Shown here: positions 45,032 through 54,452 of the stretch, piece after piece
How the letters are laid out: each line of letters starts with the position of its first letter
Numbering within the stretch: the stretch's first letter is position 1
NCBI RefSeq assembly: GCF_000494755.1
Contig: NC_022657.1
Coordinates: forward strand, 2,084,001-2,148,000
Length of the DNA stretch: 64,000 nt
Source of the DNA: Amorphoplanes friuliensis DSM 7358
Lineage (GTDB): Bacteria; Actinomycetota; Actinomycetes; Mycobacteriales; Micromonosporaceae
Direction: 5' to 3'
Translations under genes and position numbers: made by a program
The notes under the pieces: generated by a model
Databases searched by the model: none
What the model saw: only the letters and a program-made list of their open reading frames with translations
Told to the model about the DNA's origin: nothing

Positions 45032-47001
45032 GTGGGGTGCGGACCCTGCTGGTCTGGTGCCCGGACTGGCCGGTCATCGCCGCGGAGATTGTGGAGGGGG
45101 TTGCGGCTTCGGGGGCTGTTGTTGTGCTGCACGGGAACAGGGTTTTTGCGTGCTCGGAGGCGGCTCGGGCCGAGGGTGTGCGGCGGGGGTTGCGGCGGCG
45201 GGAGGCGCAGAGCCGGTGTCCGCAGCTTGTTGTTGTCGAGCACGATGCGGGGCGGGACGCGCGGGCTTTCGAGGCGGTGGTCGCTGCTGTCGAAGAGGTC
45301 GCTGTCGGGGTCGAGGTCATCCGGCCCGGGGCCTGTGCTCTGGCCGCGCGGGGCCCCGCACGGTATTTCGGGGGTGAGGAGCAGGCCGCCGAGCGGATCG
45401 TGGAGCAGGTGGCTCAGGCCTGTTCCGTGGAGAGTCAGGTCGGGATCGCGGACGGGGTTTTTGCGGCCGGGCTGGCGGCTCGGGGTGGACAGATCGTGGC
45501 TGCCGGGCGTACCAGGGAGTTTTTGGCGGGGGTGGGTGTCGAGGCGCTGGAGCGGCCCGAGCTGACCGACCTGCTGCGGCGGTTGGGGGTGAAGAGTCTC
45601 GGGGATTTTGCGGCCCTGCCGGCGTCCGATGTGCTGAGCCGGTTCGGGTTCGACGGGGCGCTGGCGCATCGGCTGGCCGGGGGGCTCGACTACCGGGCGC
45701 TGGCGGTGCGGAGGCCGCCGCCGGACCTCGAGGTTTCCGACACCTACGACGAGCCGCTCGAACGCGTCGACGTGGCCGCGTTCGCCGGGCGGGTGCTGGC
45801 CGAGCGGCTGCACGAACGGCTCGCCGCGCACGGTTTGGCCTGCACCCAGCTCGGCATCGAGGCGGTCACCGCCGACGGGCAGGAGCTGCACCGGGTCTGG
45901 CGGCACGACGGCACACTCACGGCCGCGGCCATCGCCGAACGCGTACGGTGGCAGCTCGACGGCTGGCTCACCGGCGCCCGGCGCGGCGCCACCAACCGGC
46001 CCACCGCCGGGCTCGTCCGGTTGAAGCTCGTCCCGGACGGCGTGATCGTCCATCTTGGACTGCAGCCGGGTCTCTGGGGTGACGTGGGCGCGGAGAAAGA
46101 ACGCGCCCATCGTGCGCTGAGCCGCATCCAAGGCCTCCTGGGTCCCGAGGCCGTTGTCACCGCCGTGCTGGGCGGTGGCCGGTCCGCCGACGACCAGGTA
46201 CGCCTGGTGCCCTGGGGCGACGAACGAGTCCCGGCACGGGCCGCGGGGGAGGCGGCTACCCCGTTACCGGCAACCGATGCACTGGTGGTGGCACCGCTGG
46301 CTGCCTCTCCCGCACTGGCGCCGCCACCACGCGACGGCGAAGGGGAAGCACCCGAGCACACCCGCCGCGCCCTGCGAGCAGTGCCGGATGCCGAGTCCCG
46401 GACGGGCGTTATCGGGCCGTCCTGGACTGGGGAAGCGTCCGGGACAGAGACCAGGGCCAAGACGATCCAGCTGGGCAAACGCTTGGCAGCGCCGGTAAAT
46501 CCAGCTGGGCGAGAAGACGCGGGCGAGCAGCAGAACTCCGCATCGGAAAGAAGCCCGGCCCACCAAGGCCCGGCCGCGCACGAAGGGTTGGCCGCGCAGG
46601 AAGGGGCGGTGGATCGGGCGGTGGGGGAGGGGCGGGGGAAGAGGGGGCGGGGGGTCAGGAAGCCCGTTCCGCAGCCGCCCTGGCCCGGACGGCTGCCCCG
46701 GCCGGCGCCCGCGCTGGTGCTTCCGCAGGCGTTGCCGGCTGTTGTTCTGGACGGGGAGGGGCAGGCGGTGGGGGTGAGTGCGCGGCTCGAGCTTTCCGGG
46801 GAGCCGGCTTTGTTGTTCATCGAGAACGGCGGGCCGGTGGAGATCACCGGGTGGGCCGGGCCGTGGCCGGTGGACGAGCGGTGGTGGGCGCCGGGGGAGG
46901 CGCGGCGGAGGGCGCGGTTTCAGGTTGTTGTCGCTGATGGGCGGGCGTTGCTGTTGTCGCTGGTGGCGGGGCATTGGGCGGTGGAGGCGATCTATGACTA
47001 G
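45028..47001 (+). CDS. imuB: ImuB, catalytically degenerate Y-family polymerase homologue
   Basis: 657 aa. Y-family polymerase fold: the palm start RTLLVWCPDWPVIAA replaces the DxDxFF metal site of active enzymes, and the SxDE site is also missing (ACALAARGPARYFGGEE), as in known ImuB proteins, which act as clamp-binding adaptors. Little-finger segments (LERVDVAAFAGRVLAERLHERLAAHG) follow. Residues ~430-560 are a long low-complexity insertion before the conserved C-terminal WPGRLPRPAPALVLPQ and GPWPVDERWW blocks. It should recruit DnaE2 and the beta clamp during SOS mutagenesis. GTG 45028 overlaps imuA'; dnaE2 starts 11 bp after the stop. Confidence 0.9.
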   Translation: MSGVRTLLVWCPDWPVIAAEIVEGVAASGAVVVLHGNRVFACSEAARAEGVRRGLRRREAQSRCPQLVVVEHDAGRDARAFEAVVAAVEEVAVGVEVIRPGACALAARGPARYFGGEEQAAERIVEQVAQACSVESQVGIADGVFAAGLAARGGQIVAAGRTREFLAGVGVEALERPELTDLLRRLGVKSLGDFAALPASDVLSRFGFDGALAHRLAGGLDYRALAVRRPPPDLEVSDTYDEPLERVDVAAFAGRVLAERLHERLAAHGLACTQLGIEAVTADGQELHRVWRHDGTLTAAAIAERVRWQLDGWLTGARRGATNRPTAGLVRLKLVPDGVIVHLGLQPGLWGDVGAEKERAHRALSRIQGLLGPEAVVTAVLGGGRSADDQVRLVPWGDERVPARAAGEAATPLPATDALVVAPLAASPALAPPPRDGEGEAPEHTRRALRAVPDAESRTGVIGPSWTGEASGTETRAKTIQLGKRLAAPVNPAGREDAGEQQNSASERSPAHQGPAAHEGLAAQEGAVDRAVGEGRGKRGRGVRKPVPQPPWPGRLPRPAPALVLPQALPAVVLDGEGQAVGVSARLELSGEPALLFIENGGPVEITGWAGPWPVDERWWAPGEARRRARFQVVVADGRALLLSLVAGHWAVEAIYD

Positions 47002-47012
47002 GGGCGTGGGCG

Positions 47013-50000
47013 ATGGGGTTTCATAATCCGCGGATGCCCTGGTCGGCGCTCGAGGGGACGCTGTCGGGGAAGAAGCACCTGCATGTTGTCGATCCGCTGG
47101 CGGTGGATGGTGACGGCGGGGATTCGCCGGCCTGGAGCCGGAAGCGGCAGCCTTATCAGGCGCCCGCGTTCATCCGGGCGCCCGGCGCGGACAAGTATGC
47201 CGAGCTGCACTGTCACACGAACTTCAGTTTTCTCGACGGGGCCAGCCATCCCGAGGAACTGGCCGAGGAGGCGGCGCGGCTGGGGCTGACCGGGCTGGCC
47301 GTCACCGACCATGACGGGTTCTACGGGGTGGTGCGGTTTTCGCAGGCGGCGCGGGAGCTGGGACTGCCGACGATCTTCGGGGCCGAGCTTTCCCTCGATC
47401 TGTCCAGGCCGCAGAACGGTGAGGCCGACCCCGAGGGACGCCATCTGCTTGCTCTGGCTCACGGTCCTGAGGGGTACGCCCGCCTGGCGCGCACCATCTC
47501 CCGGGGGCAGCTCGACGGCGCGGAGAAGGGCAAACCCGTGTACGGCGACCTGGAGGACGTCGCCGCGGTGCTTCGTGATCATGTGCTGGTGCTGACGGGG
47601 TGCCGGAAGGGGAGTGTCCCGCGGGCGCTGGCGGAGGGCGGGATGCCGGCTGCGGCGTACGAGTTGGATCGGCTGGTTGCTCTGTTCGGCCGGAGCAATG
47701 TGGTGGTGGAGCTGACCGATCACGGTGACCCGTACGACGACGACCGCAACGACGCCCTGTACGAGCTGGCGCTCAGCCGGCAGCTGGAGGTTGTCGCCAC
47801 CAACAACGTGCACTATGCGACGCCGGCCCGGCGCAAACTCGCGACCGCGCTCGCCGCTGTCCGGGCGCGGCGCAGCCTGGACGACATGGACGGGTGGTTG
47901 CCGGCGGCCGGGACCGCGCATCTGCGGAGTGCGGCCGAGATGAAACGGCGGTTCGCCGGTTATCCGGGTGCGGTCGAGAACGCCGCGATGTTCGGGGAGG
48001 ACCTGGCGTTCGACCTCAACCTGGTGGCGCCGAAGCTGCCCGACTTTCCGATCCCGGAGATCGGGCACACCGAGATGAGCTGGCTGCGGGAGCTGACCAT
48101 GCGCGGCGCCCAGGAACGGTACGGGCCACCCCAGGCCCACCCCCGGGCGTACGCGCAGCTCGAGCACGAGCTGAAGATGATCGACGAGCTGAACTTCCCC
48201 GGGTACTTCCTGGTCGTCTACGACATCGTGAAGTTCTGCCGGGACGAGGGCATCTACTGCCAGGGCCGGGGCTCGGCGGCGAACTCGGCGGTCTGTTACG
48301 CGCTGCGGATCACCAATGTGGACGCGGTCGAGTACGACCTGCTGTTCGAGCGGTTCCTGGCGCCGGAGCGGGACGGGCCGCCGGACATCGACGTGGACAT
48401 CGAGTCGGACCGGCGCGAGGAGGTCATCCAGCACGTCTACGGCAAGTACGGCCGGGAGCACACCGCGCAGGTCGCCAACGTCATCACGTACCGGCCGCGG
48501 TCGGCCGTCCGCGACATGGCCAAGGCTTTCGGTTTTTCGGCCGGGCAGCAGGACGCGTGGAGCAAACAGATCGACCGGTGGGGGAGTGTCGCGACGGTCG
48601 ACGTGGAGGACATCCCGGAGCAGGTCGTCGCGTACGCCAACGAGGTGCAGAGTTTTCCGCGGCACCTCGGCATCCACTCCGGCGGCATGGTCATCTGCGA
48701 TCGGCCGATCATCGAGGTGTGCCCGGTCGAGTGGGGGCGGATGCCGGGACGCACGGTGCTGCAGTGGGACAAGGACGACTGCGCCGCGATCGAGCTGGTC
48801 AAGTTCGATCTGCTGGGGCTGGGGATGCTGTCGGCGCTGCACTACGCGTACGACATGATCGAGTCCGACCTGGACATCAGCACGATGCGGCTGGACGATC
48901 CCGAGGTCTACGCGATGTTGTGCAGGGCCGATTCTGTCGGGGTTTTCCAGGTGGAGAGCCGGGCGCAGATGGCCACGCTGCCGCGGCTCAAACCCGACAA
49001 ATTCTACGATCTGGTGGTCGAGGTGGCCTTGATTCGTCCTGGACCCATCCAGGGCGGGTCGGTGCATCCCTACATACGCCGAAAAAACGGGCTGGAGAAA
49101 CCCGAGGTTCCGCACCCGCTCATGGCCAACGCCCTGGCCAAGACCCTGGGTGTGCCGCTCTTCCAGGAGCAGCTCATGCAGCTCGCGATCGACGTCGCGG
49201 GTTTCGACCCGTCCGAGGCCGACCAGCTGCGCCGGGCGATGGGGTCGAAACGGTCCGTGGAGAAGATGGAACGGATCAAGATCCGGCTCTACGCCGGCAT
49301 GGCCGAGCGGGGGATCACCGGCCAACTCGCCGACGACCTGTTCGTGAAGCTGTCCGCGTTCGCCAACTACGGCTTCCCGGAGAGCCACGCGATGAGCTTC
49401 GCCTACCTGGTCTACGCCAGTGCCTGGCTGAAGCGGTACCACCCGGCCGCGTTCTGCGCCGCGCTGCTCAACGCGCAGCCGATGGGGTTCTACTCGCCGC
49501 AGTCGCTGGTCGACGACGCCCGCCGGCACGGGGTCGAGGTGCGGCGGCCGGACATCAACCTCAGTGACGCGGCGGCTGTTCTCGAGTCGACCGCGCAGAC
49601 CCGGTGGGGCAGTGCCGCCGACGAGCCGCCGCACGCGTGGGGGCTCGGCGGTCCGGCGGTGCGGATGGGGCTGAGCAGCGTCCGTACCCTCGGTGACGAT
49701 CTGGCGAAGAAGATCGAGGACGAGCGGCGTGCGCATGGTGCGTACCGGGACATGGCGGACCTGGCCCGCCGGACCGGATGCTCGACCGCCCACCTGGAGG
49801 CCCTCGCGACCGCCGATGCCTTTGCCGGTTTTGGGCTCTCGCGCCGGGAGGCGCTCTGGGCCGCCGGGGCCGCCGCCCAGGACAAACCGGACCGCCTTCC
49901 CGGTACGGTCACCGGCACCGAGGCGCCGACCCTGCCCGGCATGGCTGATGTGGACAAGCTGGTCGCGGATGTGTGGGCGACCGGGCTGTCCCCGGACGCG

Positions 50001-50354
50001 CACCCGGCGCAGTTCATCCGGGGCGAGTTCGAGCGGACCGGCGCGTTGCCGATCTCGCGGCTGGGCCGGGTCGAGGCCGGTACGCGGATCCGGGTAGGCG
50101 GCATCGTCACCCACCGGCAACGCCCGGCGACGGCGGGCGGCGTCACGTTCATCAACCTCGAGGACGAGACAGGGATGCTCAACGTCACCTGCTCGCCCGG
50201 CCTGTGGCAGCGCTACCGGAAGGTGGCCCGCACGAGCGCGGCGCTGATCGTGCGGGGCCGGCTGGAGAAGACCGAGGGTGTGCTCAACCTGGTGGCGGAC
50301 CGGCTGGAGGCGGTCACCCCGCCGATCAGCCCGGCGTCCCGCGATTTCCGGTGA
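47013..50354 (+). CDS. dnaE2: Error-prone DNA polymerase III alpha subunit DnaE2 (ImuC)
   Basis: 1113 aa, C-family polymerase for translesion synthesis. The PHP domain starts at KYAELHCHTNFSFLDGAS (His66, His68) and ends near residue 290. The polymerase core has the catalytic PPDIDVDIESDRR (about 455-467), QVANVITYRPRSAVRD, GIHSGGMVI, KFDLLGLGMLSAL and VFQVESRAQM, then FAYLVYASAWLKRYHPAAF. The C-terminal OB domain (VGGIVTHRQRPATAGGVTFINLEDE) closes the protein. It lacks the extended tail of replicative DnaE1. It forms one operon with imuA' and imuB, and the SOS box at 42286 is the only one seen upstream. Confidence 0.95.
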   Translation: MGFHNPRMPWSALEGTLSGKKHLHVVDPLAVDGDGGDSPAWSRKRQPYQAPAFIRAPGADKYAELHCHTNFSFLDGASHPEELAEEAARLGLTGLAVTDHDGFYGVVRFSQAARELGLPTIFGAELSLDLSRPQNGEADPEGRHLLALAHGPEGYARLARTISRGQLDGAEKGKPVYGDLEDVAAVLRDHVLVLTGCRKGSVPRALAEGGMPAAAYELDRLVALFGRSNVVVELTDHGDPYDDDRNDALYELALSRQLEVVATNNVHYATPARRKLATALAAVRARRSLDDMDGWLPAAGTAHLRSAAEMKRRFAGYPGAVENAAMFGEDLAFDLNLVAPKLPDFPIPEIGHTEMSWLRELTMRGAQERYGPPQAHPRAYAQLEHELKMIDELNFPGYFLVVYDIVKFCRDEGIYCQGRGSAANSAVCYALRITNVDAVEYDLLFERFLAPERDGPPDIDVDIESDRREEVIQHVYGKYGREHTAQVANVITYRPRSAVRDMAKAFGFSAGQQDAWSKQIDRWGSVATVDVEDIPEQVVAYANEVQSFPRHLGIHSGGMVICDRPIIEVCPVEWGRMPGRTVLQWDKDDCAAIELVKFDLLGLGMLSALHYAYDMIESDLDISTMRLDDPEVYAMLCRADSVGVFQVESRAQMATLPRLKPDKFYDLVVEVALIRPGPIQGGSVHPYIRRKNGLEKPEVPHPLMANALAKTLGVPLFQEQLMQLAIDVAGFDPSEADQLRRAMGSKRSVEKMERIKIRLYAGMAERGITGQLADDLFVKLSAFANYGFPESHAMSFAYLVYASAWLKRYHPAAFCAALLNAQPMGFYSPQSLVDDARRHGVEVRRPDINLSDAAAVLESTAQTRWGSAADEPPHAWGLGGPAVRMGLSSVRTLGDDLAKKIEDERRAHGAYRDMADLARRTGCSTAHLEALATADAFAGFGLSRREALWAAGAAAQDKPDRLPGTVTGTEAPTLPGMADVDKLVADVWATGLSPDAHPAQFIRGEFERTGALPISRLGRVEAGTRIRVGGIVTHRQRPATAGGVTFINLEDETGMLNVTCSPGLWQRYRKVARTSAALIVRGRLEKTEGVLNLVADRLEAVTPPISPASRDFR

Positions 50355-50375
50355 ACGGACACTATATTTCCGTTC
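50353..50375 (+). terminator. Weak hairpin at the end of dnaE2
   Basis: A 7-bp perfect stem (GAACGGA with TCCGTTC) with a 9-nt loop overlaps the dnaE2 stop codon. It is not followed by a T-run, so its termination role is uncertain. Confidence 0.35.
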
Positions 50376-50445
50376 TGCGTGTCTGGCACCTTTTGTGGCG
50401 TAAACCGGATGCGCACCGAAAACGCAGCATCCGGGGGAGCTCACC

Positions 50446-50970
50446 ATGATCCGCATCGTCACCGCCACGGCAGCCGCCGCACTCCTGCTCACGGCCGGTC
50501 TGGCCACCGCCGGCCCCGCCTCCGCGGCGGTCGGCGGCTCCGCTCAGACCGGGACCGGCAGCCCGACCGCCGCCATGATCAGCGCAGTCGCCGCGAAGCA
50601 GGCCGATGTGGCGAAGAAGCTCACGGCCGACCAGAGCGCGGTCGACAAAGCTGTGAAGAAGCCGGCGAAGAAGAAGACCGAGCTGACCTTGAGCTACCTG
50701 GCCGACGCCGGGTTTGCCACCGCGGTGGTGCTGCGGTGCGACCCGGCCGGCGGCGCCCACCCGAAGAAGGTCAAGGCCTGCCAGACCCTGACGCGCATCA
50801 ACGGCAACCCGGCCCGGCTCAAGCCCGCCGAGATGATGTGCACGATGGAGTACGCCCCGATCACCGCCGAGATCAAGGGCACCTGGCAGGGCCGCAAGGT
50901 CGACTGGTCGCGCACGTTCGGCAACCGCTGCGACATGATCCGCACGACCGGTGTCCTCATGGCTTTCTGA
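50446..50970 (+). CDS. Secreted subtilisin inhibitor-like (SSI family) protein
   Basis: 174 aa. A signal peptide (cleavage after ASA at ~27) is followed by a Lys/Ala-rich segment (~45-78) not found in classic SSI. The SSI domain shows its four cysteines, Cys98 and Cys112 (LRCDP...KACQTL) and Cys132 and Cys162 (MMCTMEYAP...NRCDM), plus the conserved WQGRKVDWSRTFGN. By alignment to Streptomyces SSI (MCPM-VYDP), the reactive-site P1 residue would be Met134 with Glu135 at P1'. ATG 50446 has a GGGGGAGC ribosome site. It sits 105 bp upstream of a large secreted subtilase, suggesting that this protease is its target. Confidence 0.85.
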   Translation: MIRIVTATAAAALLLTAGLATAGPASAAVGGSAQTGTGSPTAAMISAVAAKQADVAKKLTADQSAVDKAVKKPAKKKTELTLSYLADAGFATAVVLRCDPAGGAHPKKVKACQTLTRINGNPARLKPAEMMCTMEYAPITAEIKGTWQGRKVDWSRTFGNRCDMIRTTGVLMAF

Positions 50971-51075
50971 CCGCGCGGCGCCTGTCGCCAATTGGTCAGA
51001 TGGGTGTGCAACATTCAGCTATTTGCAAGCGTCTATCTCATGCCGGGATCGTCCCGGTGACATGGGGGAGGACGC

Positions 51076-54000
51076 ATGCGCCGACGAAAGCTACCCGCAT
51101 TTCTGCTGGGTGTCGTCACCATCACCGCGAGCGCGACCCTGGCCGGAGCCCCGGCCGCACAGGCTCTGCCGGCCGGAGCGCCGGCCGATAAACCAGCACC
51201 GAGCACCACGAGTTCGGTCACGCTGATCACCGGCGACCGGGTCACCGTTCGCGGAGACGGCACCACCTCCGTCGAGCCCGGACCCGGCCGTCGTGACATG
51301 AGGTTCGCCACCTACCGCACCGCGACCGGGCGCCACGTCGTCCCGGTCGACGCCCTGCGGCTCCTGCGGGCCGGCAAGCTCGACGCGCGGCTGTTCGACC
51401 TCACCGCACTCACCGCCGCCGGCTACACCGACGAGCGCACCCGCGAGCTTCCGCTGCTGGTCGCGTACCCGAAGGCTCAGGGTGGGAAAGCACGCAGCGC
51501 GACCACCGTGCAGGGCGCGCGTGTGACGCGCGACCTGTCGGCGGTCGGCGCCCTCGCGGTCCGTGCGGACCGCGCCGCCCGGGCGTCCCTCTGGGAGGCG
51601 ATGACCGGGGGTACGGACGCAGCACGCACCCTGCAGCCCGGCATCGACCGGATCTGGCTCGACGGCAAGCGCAAGATCAATCTGGATGTCAGCGTGCCGC
51701 AGATCGGCGCGCCGACGGCCTGGCAGGCGGGCTTCGACGGCACCGGCGTCACCGTGGCCGTCCTGGACAGCGGCATCGACGCGACCCACCCCGACCTGGC
51801 CGGCAAGATCGTCGCGGCGGAGAACTTCACCGACGCGCCGGACGCCGACGACAACGTCGGGCACGGCACTCACGTCGCGTCGACGATCGCCGGCACGGGT
51901 GCGGCCTCCAACGGTCGTTACAAGGGTGTCGCCCCCGGTGCCAAGCTGCTGATCGGCAAGGTGTGCGGCACCGAGTTCTGCGAGGAGTCGGCGATCCTGG
52001 CCGGCATGGCCTGGGCGGCCGAGCGCGCGCCGATCATCAACATAAGCCTCGGCGGTGACGACCTGGAGGGCATCGACCCCCTCGAGCAGGCGATCAACGA
52101 CCTCACCGCGCGTTACAGCACGCTGTTTGTCGTCTCCGCCGGTAACGCCGGCGGTTTTGCCCCGGTCGGCTCGCCGGCCAGCGCCGATGCCGCCCTGGCG
52201 GTGGGTGCCGTGGACCGCGACGACCAGGTCGCGGACTTCTCCAGCCGGGGACCCCGCGTCGGTGACAACGCGATCAAGCCCGAGATCACGGCACCCGGTG
52301 TCGAGATCGTCGCTGCCAAGGCCGCCCACGACGTGATCGGCGGACCCGCGCCCGTCGCCGGGTACTCCACCCTGTCCGGCACGTCGATGGCGGCGCCGCA
52401 CGTGGCGGGTGCCGCCGCGATCCTGGTGCAGCAGCACCCGGACTGGAGCTCGCAGCAGCGCAAGACCGTCCTGATGGGAGCGGCGAAGCCCACCGAGGGC
52501 TTCGACGTCTTCGCGCAGGGCGCCGGCCGGGTCGACGTGGCCCGGGCGATCAAGCAGAGTGTCGGCGTCGACGAGGGCTCGGTCAGTTTCACCGGAGGCC
52601 AGTGGCCGCACGGCGATGACACCCCGGAGTCGAAGACGGTCACCTACCGCAACAGCGGCACCGCGCCGGTCACCCTGACGCTCGCGGTGGACACCACCGG
52701 ACCGGCCGGCCTCTTCACCGTCAGCCCCGGCACGCTGACCGTGCCCGCCGGTGGCACGGCCACGACCACGCTGACCTCCGACACCAGCGTCGACGGTCCG
52801 GAAGGCCTGCTGTCGGGCTACCTGACCGCGACCGGTGCGGACGGCCTGAAGGTCGAGACGCCCATCGCCGTCAACCGTGAGCCGGAGAGCTACGACCTGA
52901 CGTTCAAGGCCCTCGGGCGCGACGGCGCGGCGGCCGAGAACGCGTACATCTCGCTCTTCGATCTGAAGACCGGTACGCAGTACCAGATCTTCGGGGCCGA
53001 CTCCGCCAAGCGGCTGCCGAAGGCGGAGTACGGCATGTACTCCTTCATCGACAGCGAGACCGAGTCCTCCCTGGTGGCGCAGCCGAAGCTCGCGATCACC
53101 GGCCCGGCCACGATCACGGTCGACGCCCGGGACGCCAAGCCGGTCGACGTCAAGGTGCCGCGGGCCGACGCCGTCCCGACGTTCATCGTGCTCGGCGCCG
53201 ACTGGACCATCGAGCAGGGTGTCATCGGTGCCGGCATCATCGGCCTGGAGTTCGACCAGCTCTTCGCCGGTCAGCGGGACCCGAAGTCCAGCTTCGACGG
53301 GTTCCTCAGCTCGGCCGTCATCGCGCTCGCCCAGGGCGACGGGGTCAACAGCCCGTACGTCTACGACCTCGCGTACTTCCGCGAGCAGAAGATGCTCGAC
53401 GGGCTGCGCAAGAACGTGAAGGCCAAGGACCTGGCGACGATCAAGGCCACGTACGCCACCGAGGCCACCGGCGCGCAGGGGGTCAAGGCCAACTCGGCCC
53501 GGTACACCCCCGACGGCTCGTACTGGGGTGTGTTCATTCCGTTCGACCCGCCGTTCCGGCGTACCGAATATGTCAACACGGACAACAAGGCCCAGTGGAG
53601 CTCGGCCTTCGAGCAGCAGCTGCCGCCGGTCGGCGACGGCTGGCCGGAGACGCTCGCCTCGGCGACGGCGACGCCGGCGACCTTCCGCGGCGGCCGCACC
53701 TACCAGCAGGAGTGGAACCGGGCGGTGTTCGCACCGACGGTTGCCGGCGCCGAGTACGACTGGGACTACGTCAGCCGCCTCGGTGACCTGCTCTGGGTCG
53801 GCATGCCGAGCTTCGGTGAGGGTCCGGGCCACCCCGGCTTCTCGACGATCGACTCCGCCCGCACCGCGCTCTACCGCGGGAACACGCTGGTCACCGAGGT
53901 CGACACCGAGTGGGCCGAGGTCGAGCTGCCCGCGGCGGCGGCCGACTACCGCCTGGAGAAGTCCGTCACCCGCAGTGCACCGCACCAGTTCTCGACGCAG

Positions 54001-54372
54001 GTGTCGGGAACGTGGACGTTCCGCTCCGGGAACGTCGCCGGTGAGACACCCAAGCAGGTCGCTCTGTCGACGCTGCGGTTCAGCCCCAAGCTCGACGACC
54101 GCAACAGCGCACCGGCGGGCCGGCCCTTCGTGGTCCCGGTCCACGTCGACCACCAGGCCGGCACCGGTACGGCGAACAAGGTCACCGTCGACGTCTCGTA
54201 CGACGACGGGCGTACCTGGACGAAGGCTCCGGTGGCCGGCTCCGGTGACCACCGTGTCGCCGCCGTGTGGCACCCGCGGGGCAAGGGCTTCGTGTCCCTG
54301 CGGGCCTCCGCCACCGATCAGCACGGCGGCACGGTCACCCAGACCGTGATCCGGGCGTACGCGATCGGCTGA
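51076..54372 (+). CDS. Secreted S8-family (subtilisin-like) serine peptidase, large
   Basis: 1098 aa. Signal peptide to ~30 (AQA), a propeptide-like region (~45-190), and the S8 catalytic domain (~205-500): Asp231 in AVLDSGIDATHPDL, His266 in GHGTHVAS, oxyanion Asn357 in VVSAGNAGG and Ser437 in GTSMAAPH are all present. A single CGTEFC pair lies in the domain. The ~600-residue C-terminal part has Ig-like beta segments (TVTYRNSGTAPVTLTLAVDT, KVTVDVSYDDGRTW) and no anchor, so it is probably released. The ATG at 51076 has GGGGGAGG upstream. Its neighbour is an SSI-type inhibitor. A terminator-like hairpin follows. Confidence 0.92.
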   Translation: MRRRKLPAFLLGVVTITASATLAGAPAAQALPAGAPADKPAPSTTSSVTLITGDRVTVRGDGTTSVEPGPGRRDMRFATYRTATGRHVVPVDALRLLRAGKLDARLFDLTALTAAGYTDERTRELPLLVAYPKAQGGKARSATTVQGARVTRDLSAVGALAVRADRAARASLWEAMTGGTDAARTLQPGIDRIWLDGKRKINLDVSVPQIGAPTAWQAGFDGTGVTVAVLDSGIDATHPDLAGKIVAAENFTDAPDADDNVGHGTHVASTIAGTGAASNGRYKGVAPGAKLLIGKVCGTEFCEESAILAGMAWAAERAPIINISLGGDDLEGIDPLEQAINDLTARYSTLFVVSAGNAGGFAPVGSPASADAALAVGAVDRDDQVADFSSRGPRVGDNAIKPEITAPGVEIVAAKAAHDVIGGPAPVAGYSTLSGTSMAAPHVAGAAAILVQQHPDWSSQQRKTVLMGAAKPTEGFDVFAQGAGRVDVARAIKQSVGVDEGSVSFTGGQWPHGDDTPESKTVTYRNSGTAPVTLTLAVDTTGPAGLFTVSPGTLTVPAGGTATTTLTSDTSVDGPEGLLSGYLTATGADGLKVETPIAVNREPESYDLTFKALGRDGAAAENAYISLFDLKTGTQYQIFGADSAKRLPKAEYGMYSFIDSETESSLVAQPKLAITGPATITVDARDAKPVDVKVPRADAVPTFIVLGADWTIEQGVIGAGIIGLEFDQLFAGQRDPKSSFDGFLSSAVIALAQGDGVNSPYVYDLAYFREQKMLDGLRKNVKAKDLATIKATYATEATGAQGVKANSARYTPDGSYWGVFIPFDPPFRRTEYVNTDNKAQWSSAFEQQLPPVGDGWPETLASATATPATFRGGRTYQQEWNRAVFAPTVAGAEYDWDYVSRLGDLLWVGMPSFGEGPGHPGFSTIDSARTALYRGNTLVTEVDTEWAEVELPAAAADYRLEKSVTRSAPHQFSTQVSGTWTFRSGNVAGETPKQVALSTLRFSPKLDDRNSAPAGRPFVVPVHVDHQAGTGTANKVTVDVSYDDGRTWTKAPVAGSGDHRVAAVWHPRGKGFVSLRASATDQHGGTVTQTVIRAYAIG

Positions 54373-54390
54373 CCACGCTTTTTGCGGAGT

Positions 54391-54428
54391 GACGAGGGGG
54401 TGGTGGCTGCGGTCGCCACCCCCTCGTC
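54391..54428 (+). terminator. Terminator-like hairpin after the subtilase gene
   Basis: Perfect 13-bp stem (54391-54403 with 54416-54428) and a 12-nt loop, 19 nt after the stop codon. No T-run follows, as is common for actinobacterial terminators. Confidence 0.7.
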
Positions 54429-54452
54429 GTACCCGGCCGATACGCTGCGCAC

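Noticed and set aside
45028..47001. imuB as an active Y-family polymerase
   Set aside because: Both acidic metal-binding motifs are replaced, in contrast to the intact motifs in dinB at 56369; it is the catalytically inactive ImuB type.
46998..50507. A 1169-codon open frame antisense to dnaE2
   Set aside because: The composition (Arg/Gly/Asp/Val/His-rich, no family features) is that of a frame opened by high GC at third positions; the sense strand encodes a complete, well-conserved polymerase.
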